Assembly (NCBI RefSeq): GCF_001876935.1
Contig: NC_033798.1
Span: 78,389,015-78,453,014 of the forward strand
DNA: 64,000 nt
Reading direction: 5' to 3'
From: Asparagus officinalis
Taxonomy: Eukaryota > Streptophyta > Magnoliopsida > Asparagales > Asparagaceae
Notes under the pieces: generated by a model
The model's database searches: none
The model's input: the letters and a program-made list of their open reading frames with translations, nothing else
Told to the model about the DNA's origin: nothing
Part shown: in pieces, positions 46,780 through 56,790 of the stretch
Numbering within the stretch: position 1 is the stretch's first letter
How the letters are laid out: each line of letters starts with the position of its first letter
Program-made: the position numbers and the translations under genes

Positions 46780-47164
46780 GGTTGTGATAGTGGATTTCTC
46801 CCCGGGAGTGGGGAGCGGAGACGTAGGACGGAAGGTCCAAACTCTGTGATCATATTGTGTGTTTGAATATGCTTTGATGTTTATTCTTATTTATGCTCAT
46901 TGCTCATTTCGCCATTGTCTCATTATTTATATGATCTACTATTTAGTTCATATTGTTTACCCCTTGTGTTAGTTTATATATCCTTGCATATATATATAAT
47001 TCATCATATAGGATATATCTCATTGTTTATATTGTATATTCTTGCACATAACTCTTTGTATATCTATCTTGCAAGAATATATTTATTAATTAGTTTTAAT
47101 TGGCATTTAATCGGATTAGATTAGCATAAGACCCTAATCACCCCCCCCCCTCTAGGGTCTAACA

Positions 47165-47169
47165 GGTAC
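47165..47169. repeat. Target site duplication GGTAC, right copy
   Basis: Exact repeat of 40448-40452, directly after the TCTAACA end of element D. Confidence 0.92.
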
Positions 47170-47330
47170 AATATAAGTACTTTCAATAACTTCCCATAAA
47201 TCGAAATGTTTAGATCTAACAAATATATTAAATCTAGAACACCATTGGTTATAGGGGAAAGCATTAAATTTAGGAGCAATACTAGGATCATAGCCTAAAC
47301 AAGATGCACCATTCATATCCATAATTATAA
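47170..47330 (-). pseudogene. gag: Element E gag, N-terminal part
   Basis: Minus strand from the ATG near 47323: MNGASCLGYD, then FNAFPYNQWCSRFNIFV and HFDLWEVIESTYIV, stopping at the element D insertion. With 39726-40447 it forms the interrupted gag. Confidence 0.8.
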
Positions 47331-47436
47331 AAATATGTAAGCAAGATAAAAATGAACCTCAAAACTAGATTAGCACAAAAAGATAACTTGATTCTTTAAC
47401 TCAAGTCGATTAAACCTTAAATCAAAGAGCACCAAG

Positions 47437-47448
47437 CTCTGATACCAA
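47437..47448 (-). other. Primer binding site of element E
   Basis: The minus strand reads TGGTATCAGAGC two bases after the LTR end TCTAACA. It pairs with the 3' end of initiator Met tRNA, as in many plant copia elements. It is the only intact primer site of this family in the window. Confidence 0.88.
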
Positions 47449-47449
47449 T

Positions 47450-48050
47450 TGTTAGACTCTTAATGCCACTAGGAAAGAACCCTAGAAGAGGAGGGTGAAT
47501 AGGGTTTATGCATATCTAATCCGATTTAATACCAATAAAAAACTAATTAACAAATATCCTAACAAATTAGATATGCAATAAGATATATATGCAAGGATAT
47601 ACAAACAAGGGTAAGTAAACTATAAACAAATATAAACATTATAGTGGATAAATTAGACAATAAGAGAACAACGATAGAGATAAACAAAATATACGTGCAC
47701 CGGCCAAACTCAAAACACATAAGAAATGATCACGGAGTTCGGACCTTCCGTCCTACGTCTCCGCTCCCCACTCCCAGGGAGAAATCCACTATCACATTGG
47801 GTTTTTGATGCTCACCCAAAGATGTTTACACCTCACACTCAGTTTTCTAGCTCGCCAAAAATTTTACAATCAACACTCTTGCAATCTCACTCTACACCCT
47901 CTAAGTGTTGGTCTCTAGTCCGTGTTTTCCTAGAGTGTTCGGATTTACAACCTCTCCCTAGGCTTTACTACTGATGCCACTCCTCTTGGGATGATCCCGT
48001 CTCTCACCATACAATCCTCTCGGTATACGAAGTATATTATAAAATATTAT
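47450..48050 (-). repeat. Partial 5' LTR of element E
   Basis: Minus strand. It matches the downstream part of LTR F: gatcacggagttcgg near 47727 and the four-hairpin region near 47797-47860. It ends near 48050, so the promoter half is lost. Confidence 0.75.
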
Positions 48051-48556
48051 AGGCGTCAAAAATTGCTTATGGGTTCCCGCACACAGCTCAAAATAGAGAG
48101 AAGGTGATGAACGCTATTATCCAATTCATAAAAGGATTATCCAAGTTAAAGAGGACCATCTGATGCTGTAAAAAGAAGTGAAGGAACACACGTGAAATGT
48201 CAAAATATGTGAAATGACGAAGCAAATACAATCAGAAGGACTCTAGAGTGACCCGCAAGAAGAAGTAAAATTTTGACCATGATGATATTTGAATCTGAAA
48301 AATCTTAAAAGACAAAAGTTGTAGTCTTCATCATATTTCTAATGCATCTTGAATCACTTTATTTTGAGGTAAAATGTGAGAATTAAAGCTAAAATACTGA
48401 AGATAGTACAAACTATCTCGGAGAATCCGAGTCACCTCAAAGTGACTCAGAAATTCCAAGTCACTTCAAAGTGACTCATGCACAGGTCAGCTCCTGACAT
48501 ATTTTCTAATAAAATTATCTTTTAGAACTCCTTGGGGTCATCCATAAACATGTGGG
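48051..48556. other. Unassigned segment with orphan palindromes
   Basis: No coding frame and no clear match to other parts of the window. Near its right side are CTCGGAgaaTCCGAG (48417-48431) and two units of the GAGTCAC...GTGACTC type (about 48429-48448 and 48459-48478), resembling the LTR palindrome arrays. It may be a piece of another LTR cut by element F. Confidence 0.5.
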
Positions 48557-49373
48557 TGTTAGGTCTCATGTTATGAGCCTACATCTTCTAATCTTATTTT
48601 GATGATTACAAACAATTCCTAATGTTCTTTGTCTAGTGTTTGTGTTTCTTATTAGGTATTCTAGATAAACAACGAAGTTGGAGGATGGATAGAATCGAGC
48701 ATTCACGATCATATCCAATGGAGGTTGGCGGAATAGTGGTTGAAACCTAGCAATTCAAATTGAAGATCCAAGTTCAAGCTTCATCCGCAAGTTTACCAAG
48801 TCGAGCTTATTAAAGACCTTCATCAAGCTTGGGTAATTTAGTTTAGGTTATATATTATGTGTGTTAGTACCTTAAGCTCAATTATATACACACATACACA
48901 TTTTGGTTTTTGTATATATATAGTTATATTTATACATATATGTTTTGGTTTAGCTATATAGAGATGAAACAATATATATCTTCATATATACTTTTATATG
49001 TTTCATATTCTATTGCATTTGGAAAAATATTATCTTTTTCGTTTATATGGTTTATAGACTTAACAAGTATAGTTTATACTTTTTATCAAGTCTATAAAAT
49101 CATTTTACAAAAGTTTCAATATTGTGTTTATGTCAAATGACAAAAACATGTATGTTTAGTTTTCATGTTTTTGGACATATTTGAAAAATGATGACTTTTC
49201 ACTATTGAGAAGTGCAATTCCAAAAATTCTTTTTGTAACATGTAATTGTAACATGTTCATTTACATGTTTACAATTATTTCCCAAAGTTTTATATTTTTT
49301 AGAATTTATTTGTTATTTTTAAAGGTACTTCAAAAATCAATTTTATTATTCAAATCAGGCTGATATAGTGTTA

Positions 49374-49534
49374 TCAGTCGACTGAAGAAAATGTCTGGAA
49401 TAATAAAAAGTTTCTCTTTCGTTTTTTTCGACTGACCAGTCAACTGATGAGATCATCAGTTGACTGATAAGGTCCGTCAGTCGACTGATGAGCTGGAAAA
49501 CGCCTCTAACGGTCAGCTCATCAGTCGACTGATA
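49374..49534 (+). promoter_or_regulatory. CAGTCGACTG palindrome cluster, LTR F
   Basis: At least five units, including TCAGTCGACTGA, TCAGTTGACTGA and CAGTCGACTGATGAG, lie about 80-240 bp upstream of the TATA box. The flanking bases differ from those in LTRs D (GGTCGACC) and G, while the TCGAC or TTGAC centre is kept. Confidence 0.65.
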
Positions 49535-49616
49535 CTGTAACGGCTAGTTTTTTCAGCCTTTTACAGTTTTGGTTTTTTGGTCTTTTTTCCTTGTTTTCTC
49601 TTAGCTTTGGGGTTCC

Positions 49617-49624
49617 TATAAATA
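49617..49624 (+). promoter_or_regulatory. TATA box, LTR F
   Basis: TTCCTATAAATACCCCC, the best TATA match in this LTR family. Confidence 0.75.
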
Positions 49625-50814
49625 CCCCCACATATCCTCAGTTCTATTCACTTAAGAGAAAAGTTTTACAAGGGTTTTAAAAGTTAGTTTAGTTTGTTTA
49701 AAGGTACTTAAGCCTTGTTTAAGTGTTTTGATTGTGAAGACAATTTCACAAGAGCAAGTGGAGATCAAATATTGGTGTTTGAGCATTCACTCTTCTCCCT
49801 CTCTCTTGTTATCTATAGAGAAGTTTTCTAAACTCAATTTCTAGCTTTGTATTTACATTGTTTGTTGATTATCATCTCTATAAGTTAGATTTTCATAATT
49901 GAGTTTAGTTTGATTTTGTTTTATTAAATCTCATTGTTACACACACCCACATTGAGCTTTTAGTATTTTCATACATAGTATATTTAGGGTTGTGAGAGTT
50001 ATAACAATTGAGTGTGAGCCTACATTGAGTTCTCATCTATTGTAGAGAACAAACTTGTTGTATTGTGAGCCTAATTGTGTTGAACACTTTGTAATACACT
50101 TGTACATCAAGAGGAGTATGTGGTGAGAGACGGGGTCGTCGCAAGAGGAGTGGGGTAGGTGATAATACCTAGAGGTAGGTTGTAATTCCTAACACTTGAG
50201 GAAGACACGTGCTAGAGACCAACACTTGAGGTGGTAGTGAGTATGATTGCAAGAGTGTGAATTAAAAGTTTTCGGTGAACTAGAAAATCGAGTGTGAGGT
50301 GTAAACGTTATTCGGGTGAGCATAGAAAATCCGGTTGTGATAGTGGAGATCTCCTCGAGGTGAGGAGAGGAGACGTAGGTTGTGGGGACCGAACTCCGTG
50401 ATCATATCGTTTGTTTGCGTTTATCATTAGCATTCCTTTATATTCGTGTTTATCATTTATATCGCCTTTGTCAATTGCGTGTTGTTTATATTGCCCTATT
50501 ACTTTAGTAGTTTGTTTACCCTTGTGTTACTTGTATATCCTTGCACCTATATTTGTAATATATCATTCTTGCTAGGATATATTGTTAATAAGTTTTTAAT
50601 TGGTATTAAATCGGATTAGATTAGCATAAACCATATTCACCCCCCCCCCCCCCTCAGGGTTCTTTCCTAGTGGCAATAGAGTACTTTCAATTAGTCTCAG
50701 ACCTTGGTGCTCTTTAATTTAAGGTTTAATCATCTTGACTTAAAGATCCAAGTTATCTTATTTGTGCTAATCTAGTTTTGATTGTATTTGTCTTGCTTGC
50801 ATATAATTATAATT

Positions 50815-51842
50815 ATGGATATGAGATTAGGCTATGATATAAATATTGCTCCTAAATTCAATGCTTTCCCCTATGACCAATGGTGTTCTAGATTTAATAT
50901 ATTTGTTAGATCTAAACATTTTGATTTATGGGAAGTTATTGAAGATGCTTATATTGTGTCCACTTTGCAGAAATCCAAGTGGAGTAAAAATGATAAAAGA
51001 TTATTTACAATGAACAAGATTTTGTTAGAATATTTGCTAAATGCTTTTGATTCATCTATATCTAACAAGTTTGTTCATTTTGATAGTGCTTACACCTTAT
51101 AAAAATTTATTGAAGCACATCAAGGGGACTTGGAGGCGAACCGACAAGCTTTGGAGGCTTCCTCTTCAAGTTCAAATGGAGCATCATGCACACGACCACT
51201 AGGCGATAGCCCTAGTGTGGTAAGCGAGTTTGATTCCGAAGATGATTTATCTATTAATGAACTCGCATGTGCATATGAAAAATTATGCACACCTATAAGA
51301 AATTGCACCATAAGTTTGTTGATTTAAAAAGCAAGCATATTAGTTTGAAATCCGATCATGAGTTGTTAGCTTCTAAGTTTGATACTATTTCAAATGAGAA
51401 TGTGATCCTCAAAGAAAAGAATTATAAATTAAAATTGGATCATAATTCTTTAATTTCAAACTTTGCTAGGTTAACTCATGAAAGAGATGATGCCATGCTA
51501 GAAGTAGTAGCTATTAGGAATGAATTTGATTCTTTTAAGAATAATCATGTTTGCTCTACTTCTAATGTTAATGCTAATGTGCCTAATGATGAGTTGAATA
51601 TTGTTAAAAATCACATTTCATCCTTAGATTCAACTCTTAATACATACATTAATAATCATAAGAAGCTTATGAATATGTGTGCCAAGTCTAGTGAAAATAA
51701 TTCAAAACCATCCACTCATTATGCACACATATATAACAATGTTTATAATACACTATCTGCGACCGAAAAGGCCACCTTTCTAAATTTTACTATGATGCAC
51801 ACAAACCTAAGAATGCTAATGCTCCTTCTATATCTCATGTAG
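50815..51842 (+). pseudogene. gag: Element F gag, disrupted
   Basis: ATG at 50815: MDMRLGYDINIAPKFNAFPY, then WCSRFNIFVRSKHFDLWEVIE and SKWSKNDKRLF. The frame stops at a TAA (about 51101) at the same codon that is Trp in element D and TGA in element E. It resumes with SCTRPLGDSPSVVSEFDSED, shifts frame near 51290, and gives the fullest coiled coil of the set (LKSDHELLASKFD, LKEKNYKLKLDHNSL) to about 51760, where the first knuckle is damaged. Sequence ends at the Athila-like LTR. Confidence 0.82.
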
Positions 51843-53424
51843 TGATGCGGTATAAACATATACCAAAAAGTTTCAAGTACACAACTAATCAAGTTATAGT
51901 ATACAAAGTTATCGATCCCACGAGGAAGGTGCTTTGTAGGAGAAAATTAAAGTTGGTTCTTATGTTGTGTGCGTGATAATTAGGAGTGATGAGTGAATGT
52001 GATTATAGAGAGATAGAGAGAGTGAAAGTGATAGTGTGTTAATCGGCACAAAATGTAAGTGAGGGTGGATGTGACAAAGAATGAATGATTTTCACAAGGA
52101 ATGATGAGTAAAATCAATAACCAAAAAGGAGAATTAAGAATAAAAAGAAAATTCAAGAAATTAAAGATGGCGGATTCAATTAAAGATATGGGTAATCTAG
52201 AATTGAATCCACTTCTTAGAAAAGGGTGATTCCCTAGAGGATTCTAGCCTAAAGGCGAATCAAAGAAAATAAAAATGAACAAAAAGAAAAACTAAACCCG
52301 AGAGGGTTCTAGCCTCAAGGTGAATAGTGTAAGAAAATAAAATCTAAACTATAAAATAAATTGCTAAAACTAAGCTATAAAATAAATTATAAAAATTAAA
52401 TGCGAGAAAATAAAGACATGAAATAAATCTAATCTATAAGCATGAAATAAATCTAAGGCAAGAGGGTTCTAACCTCTTGGCTATTTAAATAATAAAATCT
52501 AACTACAAGTATGGAAATAAATCTAAACTAATAAGCAATAAAAGAGAAAATAAGAAAAACAAACGTTCAAATTAATCTCCATCTTTATCTTCATTTTTAT
52601 CATCCAACAAAAAGAAGAAAACAAAAATTTAAAGTGGTGAAAAAAATTCTTTTAATAGTTGTAACAAAAAGTTACAAGTTTGGAAGGTCTTCTTAATTAA
52701 GAGTAACCCTCTTCTTCAAATGGAGATACAAAATTTTTCACACCCTTAACCCCTCACTCTCTATCCCTATTTATAGTAAACAACAATGAATGAGAGCCCT
52801 TGGATGAAGATTTTAGCCCTAAGGAATCATTTTAGCCTTTAAGCTTTTTTGCTTGGATTCTTGGGCCTTTAGCTTGTTGATTTTCCATTGGGCTTCTTGA
52901 TTTTCCTTTAAGCTTTGCTTTATTTCTTCATGATTCATGCTTCATTGTTTTGGTTCTGGGCTTTTGCTTTAAGGGCTTCTGGCTTGATTTTTGGATTGTT
53001 CATAATGCATACAAGAGGTAAGGCTTTGCTTCATGGGCTTTGGCGTTTTGTGCTTTATTAATTCATGGCATGATTCTTTTGCATTGGGCTTTTGGATAAA
53101 TTGACAATTTGATTTTCTAATGGGCTTCTTGATTTCTCTTTTGCTTCATTTCTTCATTAAATCAAGGGCTTTTGATGAGAGATGAGATTTTTTTAGAATT
53201 TATTCTTCATTAACCTGCAATTAAAGATAAAAACAATTATTAGTGATATATTTATTCTTTAAAAATAGATAATGAGGGTATAAAATTGTAATAAAATATG
53301 ATTTATTAGATACCCCCACACCTAAACTTTTGCTAGTCCTCTAGCAAAGAAAGAAAAAGAAAATCCTAACTCACTTTCGCAGGAATTACGGTTTTATTTA
53401 GCACATACAACAAACCTTTAAACT
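51843..53424 (-). mobile_element. Athila-like LTR remnant with polypurine tract
   Basis: It begins TGATGCGGTATAAACATA and has the gttatcgatcccacgaggaa segment common in plant gypsy LTRs. At about 53310-53335 the minus strand reads aaaagtttaggtgtgggggta, which looks like the Athila polypurine tract, so the LTR (about 51843-53310) is a 3' LTR on the minus strand and the last 100 bases are its interior. Only one LTR is seen, there is no coding frame, and Tat LTR C cuts the interior. The assignment is moderate because the LTR end next to the tract is not a clean TG. Confidence 0.5.
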
Positions 53425-54418
53425 TGTTTTCGTCAAAAGTTGCCTTCATCATTGATTTCATTAAACTTTAAACGTTACAAATGAATTCAAACAACAAAGA
53501 ATAAAAATTACAACTTTCTTGAAAATAAACACAAGATCCGTTCGTCGTCTCTTGCTTGCGTGGGTCTTTAGCCTGTGACGGGGACGTCGATATCCGTGGA
53601 CTACCTGGCAATCAGATCTGATACAGAGCTTCGTCGATCCGCGAGGAGATCTAGAAACTTGAAGTGCCTATCTCGATAAAAGCGAGATATTTGCTCTTCT
53701 TAGTATTACCACAACGGGATAATACTAAGGATCGGGTACGGGTGATGTAGATCTGACGAAGAAACTCTCTTGCGTTGAAGGGCTCGATCACTCTTCACTC
53801 CGGCAGGGCTTCGCCGTTGACCCTAGGGTTTCGAATCGTTCGGTGTTGATTAGTATGGATCTTGTCGAAATATCCAACAACCGACGAAAAGTAGGCGAAT
53901 TCGGACTTCAAAAAGGGTTCGAGGGGGCTCGAATTGGGTTGAGACACCCCAAGGGTGTCTCACCTTGGCCGAGACACCCTTGGGGTGTCTCGGCCAAACC
54001 GAGACACCCTTGGGGTGTCTTGACTTGGCCGAGACACCGTAGGTTCCTCGGTTCAGCTTTGAGACGTTTTCAACACCCGTTTGACTGTTTTCGCTATAAC
54101 TTCTTTGTCTGAACTCGGATTTGAGTGATTCGAAATGCGTTGGAAAGCCGACAAGGAGTTCTATTAGCTTCGATGGTTGGATCATCTATTGAATGAATGA
54201 GACACGAAGGGCGTTGTTCCTTTTGTAAACACCGCGGGGCTCTCGATTAGCCCGTGTCTTCGTTATTCCGAAATCCTATCAGCTCACGTAGTTCGTCGGT
54301 TCACTTCAAGCGTTCACCGACATCAGTCGAACTCCTGTGAACCAGATAGTGATGTTCATTATTGTTTTTTAACACTGAGCTGTTCGTGGAGACCCATAGG
54401 CAATTTTCGATGCCTACA
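53425..54418 (-). repeat. Tat-lineage 3' LTR (copy C)
   Basis: About 994 bp with plus-strand TGTTTTCGTCAAAAG at the left and GATGCCTACA at the right, next to the same polypurine tract as copy A. It shares the cgtggac.acc and gagcttcg blocks with LTRs A and B but is much more diverged. Palindromes occupy 53941-54043. I find no TATA box on the minus strand. Confidence 0.8.
53941..54043 (-). promoter_or_regulatory. GAGACACCC/GGGTGTCTC palindromes in Tat LTR C
   Basis: Three full units plus a half unit. The longest, 53965-53997, has perfect 15 bp arms (TTGGCCGAGACACCC and complement) around TTG. Only the GAGACA/TGTCTC core is shared with the units in LTRs A and B; the inner and outer bases differ. 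Position in the LTR is comparable. Confidence 0.75.
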
Positions 54419-54731
54419 GATACCCCCTCCAAAGCGTTCCAGACTCGTTTCTTTTATAAAAGAGGCTGGAATACTTTGGATGTGATTGGTCCAGTCTTCA
54501 GTCGGCGTAAAGGACCTGTAGTTAGCTTCAACTCTTGGTTCCTTCGATTTTCGGTCTATTCGATGCTTTGACGAATAACTGAAGTTCTTCCGGTGCTGCG
54601 TTTATCGCCTGGCCGTCGTCGGAATCTCGAGACTATAGCTGATGAATTGAGTTTGGCTCGTGTCATTGAGTTGACTTTAAACTGACTACCTCTGTCACAT
54701 TGTGTTGACTTAGGGTTTCAGATCACCGTAT
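54419..54731. other. Polypurine tract and adjoining Tat region, copy C
   Basis: The tract is the complement of 54419-54434. The following 230 bases align with copies A and B (gatgcctacag, then tattcgatgctttg and gaagttcttccggtgctgcg). No gene. Confidence 0.65.
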
Positions 54732-55325
54732 GTTGACTTTTTGTCGCAACGCGTTGACTGGCGTCGACCTAGGGTTACGCGTTGACCGGCGTTGACCTTA
54801 GGGTTTCTAACGTCGAACGTTGACTTTTTGTCGCAACGCGTTGATTGGCATTGACCTAGGGTTACGCGTTGACCGGCGTTAACCCTAGGGTTTCGAACGT
54901 CGAATGTTGACTTTTTGGTCGCAACGCGTTGACTGGCGTTGACCTAGGATTACACGTTGACCGGCGTTAGCCCTAGGGTTTCGAATGTTGACTTTTTGGT
55001 CGCAACGCGTTGACTGGCGTTGACCTAGGGTTACGTGTTGACCGGCGTTGACCTTAGGGTTTCGAACGTCGAATATTGACTTTTTGGTCGCAACGCGTTG
55101 ACTGGCATTGACCTAGGGTTACGCATTGACCCTAGGGTTTCGAACGTCGAACATTGACTTTTTGTCGCAACGTGTTGACTGGCGTTGACCTAGGGTTACG
55201 CGTTGATCGGCGTTGACCCTAGGGTTTCGAACGTCGAATGTTGACTTTTTGGTCGCAACGCGTTGACTGACGTTGACCTAGGGTTACGCGTTGACCGGCG
55301 TTAACCCTAGGGTTTTGAATTGCTC
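54732..55325. repeat. ~87 bp tandem array rich in TTGAC (W-box) motifs
   Basis: Seven units start at about 54732, 54819, 54906, 54987, 55075, 55153 and 55240, spaced 78-88 bp. Each holds gttgactttttggtcgcaac, then ttgactggcgttgacc and ttgaccggcgttgaccctag. A typical unit has up to five TTGAC[C/T] cores, the binding motif of WRKY factors, plus a cctaggg palindrome. It stands between LTR C and the antisense gene, absent from A and B. Confidence 0.88.
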
Positions 55326-55495
55326 GGCATTGATGAGTGTGGATTTCGTCAAAGTACCCAATAACCGACGAAAATAGGTAAATTCGGACTCAAAAAGGGT
55401 TTAGGGGGGGTCGAATTTGGCCAAGACACCTTTGGGGTGTCTCGGCTATGCCGAGACACCCCAGGGGTGTCTCGGCCAAACCGAGACTATGCCCC
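55326..55495 (+). promoter_or_regulatory. Duplicated LTR C piece with palindromes, upstream of the antisense gene
   Basis: From about 55300 it repeats LTR C 53810-54000: the cctagggttt.gaat, ttgatgagtgtggat.tcgtc and aaaaagggttt.gggggg.tcgaat blocks. It ends with two palindromes, the better one CCGAGACACCCCaGGGGTGTCTCGG-type (arms at 55451-55462 and 55464-55475). It thus places LTR palindromes in front of the antisense gene. No TATA box is visible; a pyrimidine-rich stretch follows. Confidence 0.68.
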
Positions 55496-56790
55496 CCCTC
55501 TTCTTTTGTTTTTCTTTCCTTCTCTTGTTGTTTCCTCTTTTCCTCTTTTGCTTTCTTTCTTGTTTTGGTTTTATTTCCTCTTTTGTTTTCCCCCCTCTTT
55601 CCAAATTTTCAAAAGAGAATCCTTTCTTCTTTTAAACTCCTTCTTCTTCCTTCCCTCCATACACCATTGTTTCCTTCTCCAAACCCATACAAAATTTCGG
55701 ATTTTTGTTCTCCTCTTGGCCGAAACTATTCTCTCCTCCAAGTTAGGGTTTCATCATCTTCAACCTCAAGGAAAGCTTCTTGATTTGGTAAGTTCCCCTT
55801 CACAACTCTCTTCTTTAAGAAAGATTGTAACTTTATGTTTGTAATGGGGATACAACATGAATTCACATGCCAAGATCATAACTTTTTATTCTCATGATGA
55901 TGGGTTGTGAGTATGACATAAAAAATTTGGGGTTTTTATGCAAAACTTGTAATATGGCCGAATTTTGGGGGACTTTTATGCAAAAGTGAACTAAAATTTG
56001 TAGGGGCCTTTATGCAAAATGGGACCGAAATTTTGAGGCTTGGACTTTAGGCCCATTTGGCCACAACTTTGGGGGGTGTTTCATGCAAAAAGACCACAAA
56101 TTATTGAGGGTTTTATGTGCCAATATGGGCCGAAATTCTTTTGGGGGCTTATTTGTAAAATTGGCCAGAGAATTGAGGTGGTGTTCATGTAATAAAGGAC
56201 TGAAATTATGATCTAGATTACATGCTCATTTGGTCGAAAATTGAGAGGTGTTTGTATGCGAAAGATTCAATGTTGTTTGAGGGGTTTATTTGCAAAAGAG
56301 CAACCCACAAAGTATAGGGGGGTTTATTTGCAAAAAGGGCTGAAATTTCAGGACTGAAATTCCAAAAGTTTAGATCACAAACCTATGACCAAAGTTTTGA
56401 GAAAGGTGTGCGGAAACTAAACCGAAATTTGTGGAGGGGTCTATTTGCCAGATTGGCTAAATTTTACAAAAAGGGTTTATTTGCAAAATTAACCAAAATT
56501 GTGAGGTATTGGGGGTGCTATATGCTCAGATATGATGACCATGACCCAACTCAAGCGTGTCCTTGACCTGAATTTAGCCTTGAACACGAGGGGTATTTTG
56601 GGTATTTCACCAAAATTTACCGCGAAAATGACAATCATTGTTTCGCGTGCACGAAATTTGTAGGTTTAATTAGACTTCAACTATTAAATTCTATTTATTC
56701 ATAGGACTTTAGTTCAAGTTCTTAATTTCCCTTTTAAATTTCGTGTATTCATATTGTGCCTGACTTACTGCTTTTCATTGCAGATTTTCA
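55496..56790 (+). other. 5' untranslated region and long leader intron of antisense gene C
   Basis: Pyrimidine-rich sequence to about 55780 is followed by a good donor (gatttGGTAAGTTCC, near 55787) and, after about 1 kb of T/G-rich sequence with repeated tttatttgcaaaa motifs, an acceptor (ttttcattgcag, ending 56783), seven bases before the ATG. Copies A and B also have an acceptor-like tcgatag or cgaatag just before their ATG. The short frames here are not supported. Confidence 0.6.

Larger units (their letters stand above)
40453..47164 (+). mobile_element. TR-GAG element D: complete but defective gag-only copia element
   Basis: It is 6712 bp with LTRs of about 2.1-2.2 kb, a gag-type frame, three zinc knuckles, about 1.2 kb of non-coding sequence, a polypurine tract and the 3' LTR. 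No protease, integrase, RT or RNase H is present, so it fits the TR-GAG class of non-autonomous elements that keep only gag. It is inserted in the gag of sister element E. Its 5' LTR lacks the downstream end and the primer site, and gag has an internal deletion with a frame break. Confidence 0.88.
45022..47164 (+). repeat. 3' LTR of element D
   Basis: A full-length LTR of 2143 bp, TGTTGGCCTTC to GGGTCTAACA. In order it holds palindromes (46055-46079), a TATA box (46196-46203), the four-hairpin leader repeat (46642-46779), a C-run (about 47141-47150) and the terminal CTAACA. It is the best reference copy for this LTR family in the window. Confidence 0.88.
37906..48050 (-). mobile_element. TR-GAG element E (minus strand) carrying two nested insertions
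   Basis: Pieces belonging to E are 37906-38948, 39726-40447 and 47165-48050. Reading minus they give a partial LTR (47450-48050), a primer site (47437-47448), gag, zinc knuckles and the post-gag region, which stops where Tat pol begins. The 3' LTR and polypurine tract are absent. Cassandra and element D each interrupt gag and are bounded by perfect 5 bp duplications, so E is older than both. Confidence 0.82.
48557..50689 (+). repeat. 5' LTR of TR-GAG element F
   Basis: 2133 bp starting TGTTAGGTCTCATG and ending GTACTTTCA. In order: CAGTCGACTG-type palindromes (49374-49534), TATAAATA (49617-49624), leader hairpins (about 50272-50335), a C-run (about 50639-50653) and the end. It is followed by a degenerate primer site (ttagtctcagac, about 50690-50702). 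Confidence 0.85.

Noticed and set aside
54772..55320. Telomere-like repeats (ccctagggttt)
   Set aside because: The motif is an isolated palindrome once per 87 bp unit, not a run of the plant telomere heptamer.
55417..55844. Short proteins from three overlapping plus-strand frames
   Set aside because: They fall in a pyrimidine-rich leader with a splice donor, share the same bases in different frames and have no counterpart in copies A or B.
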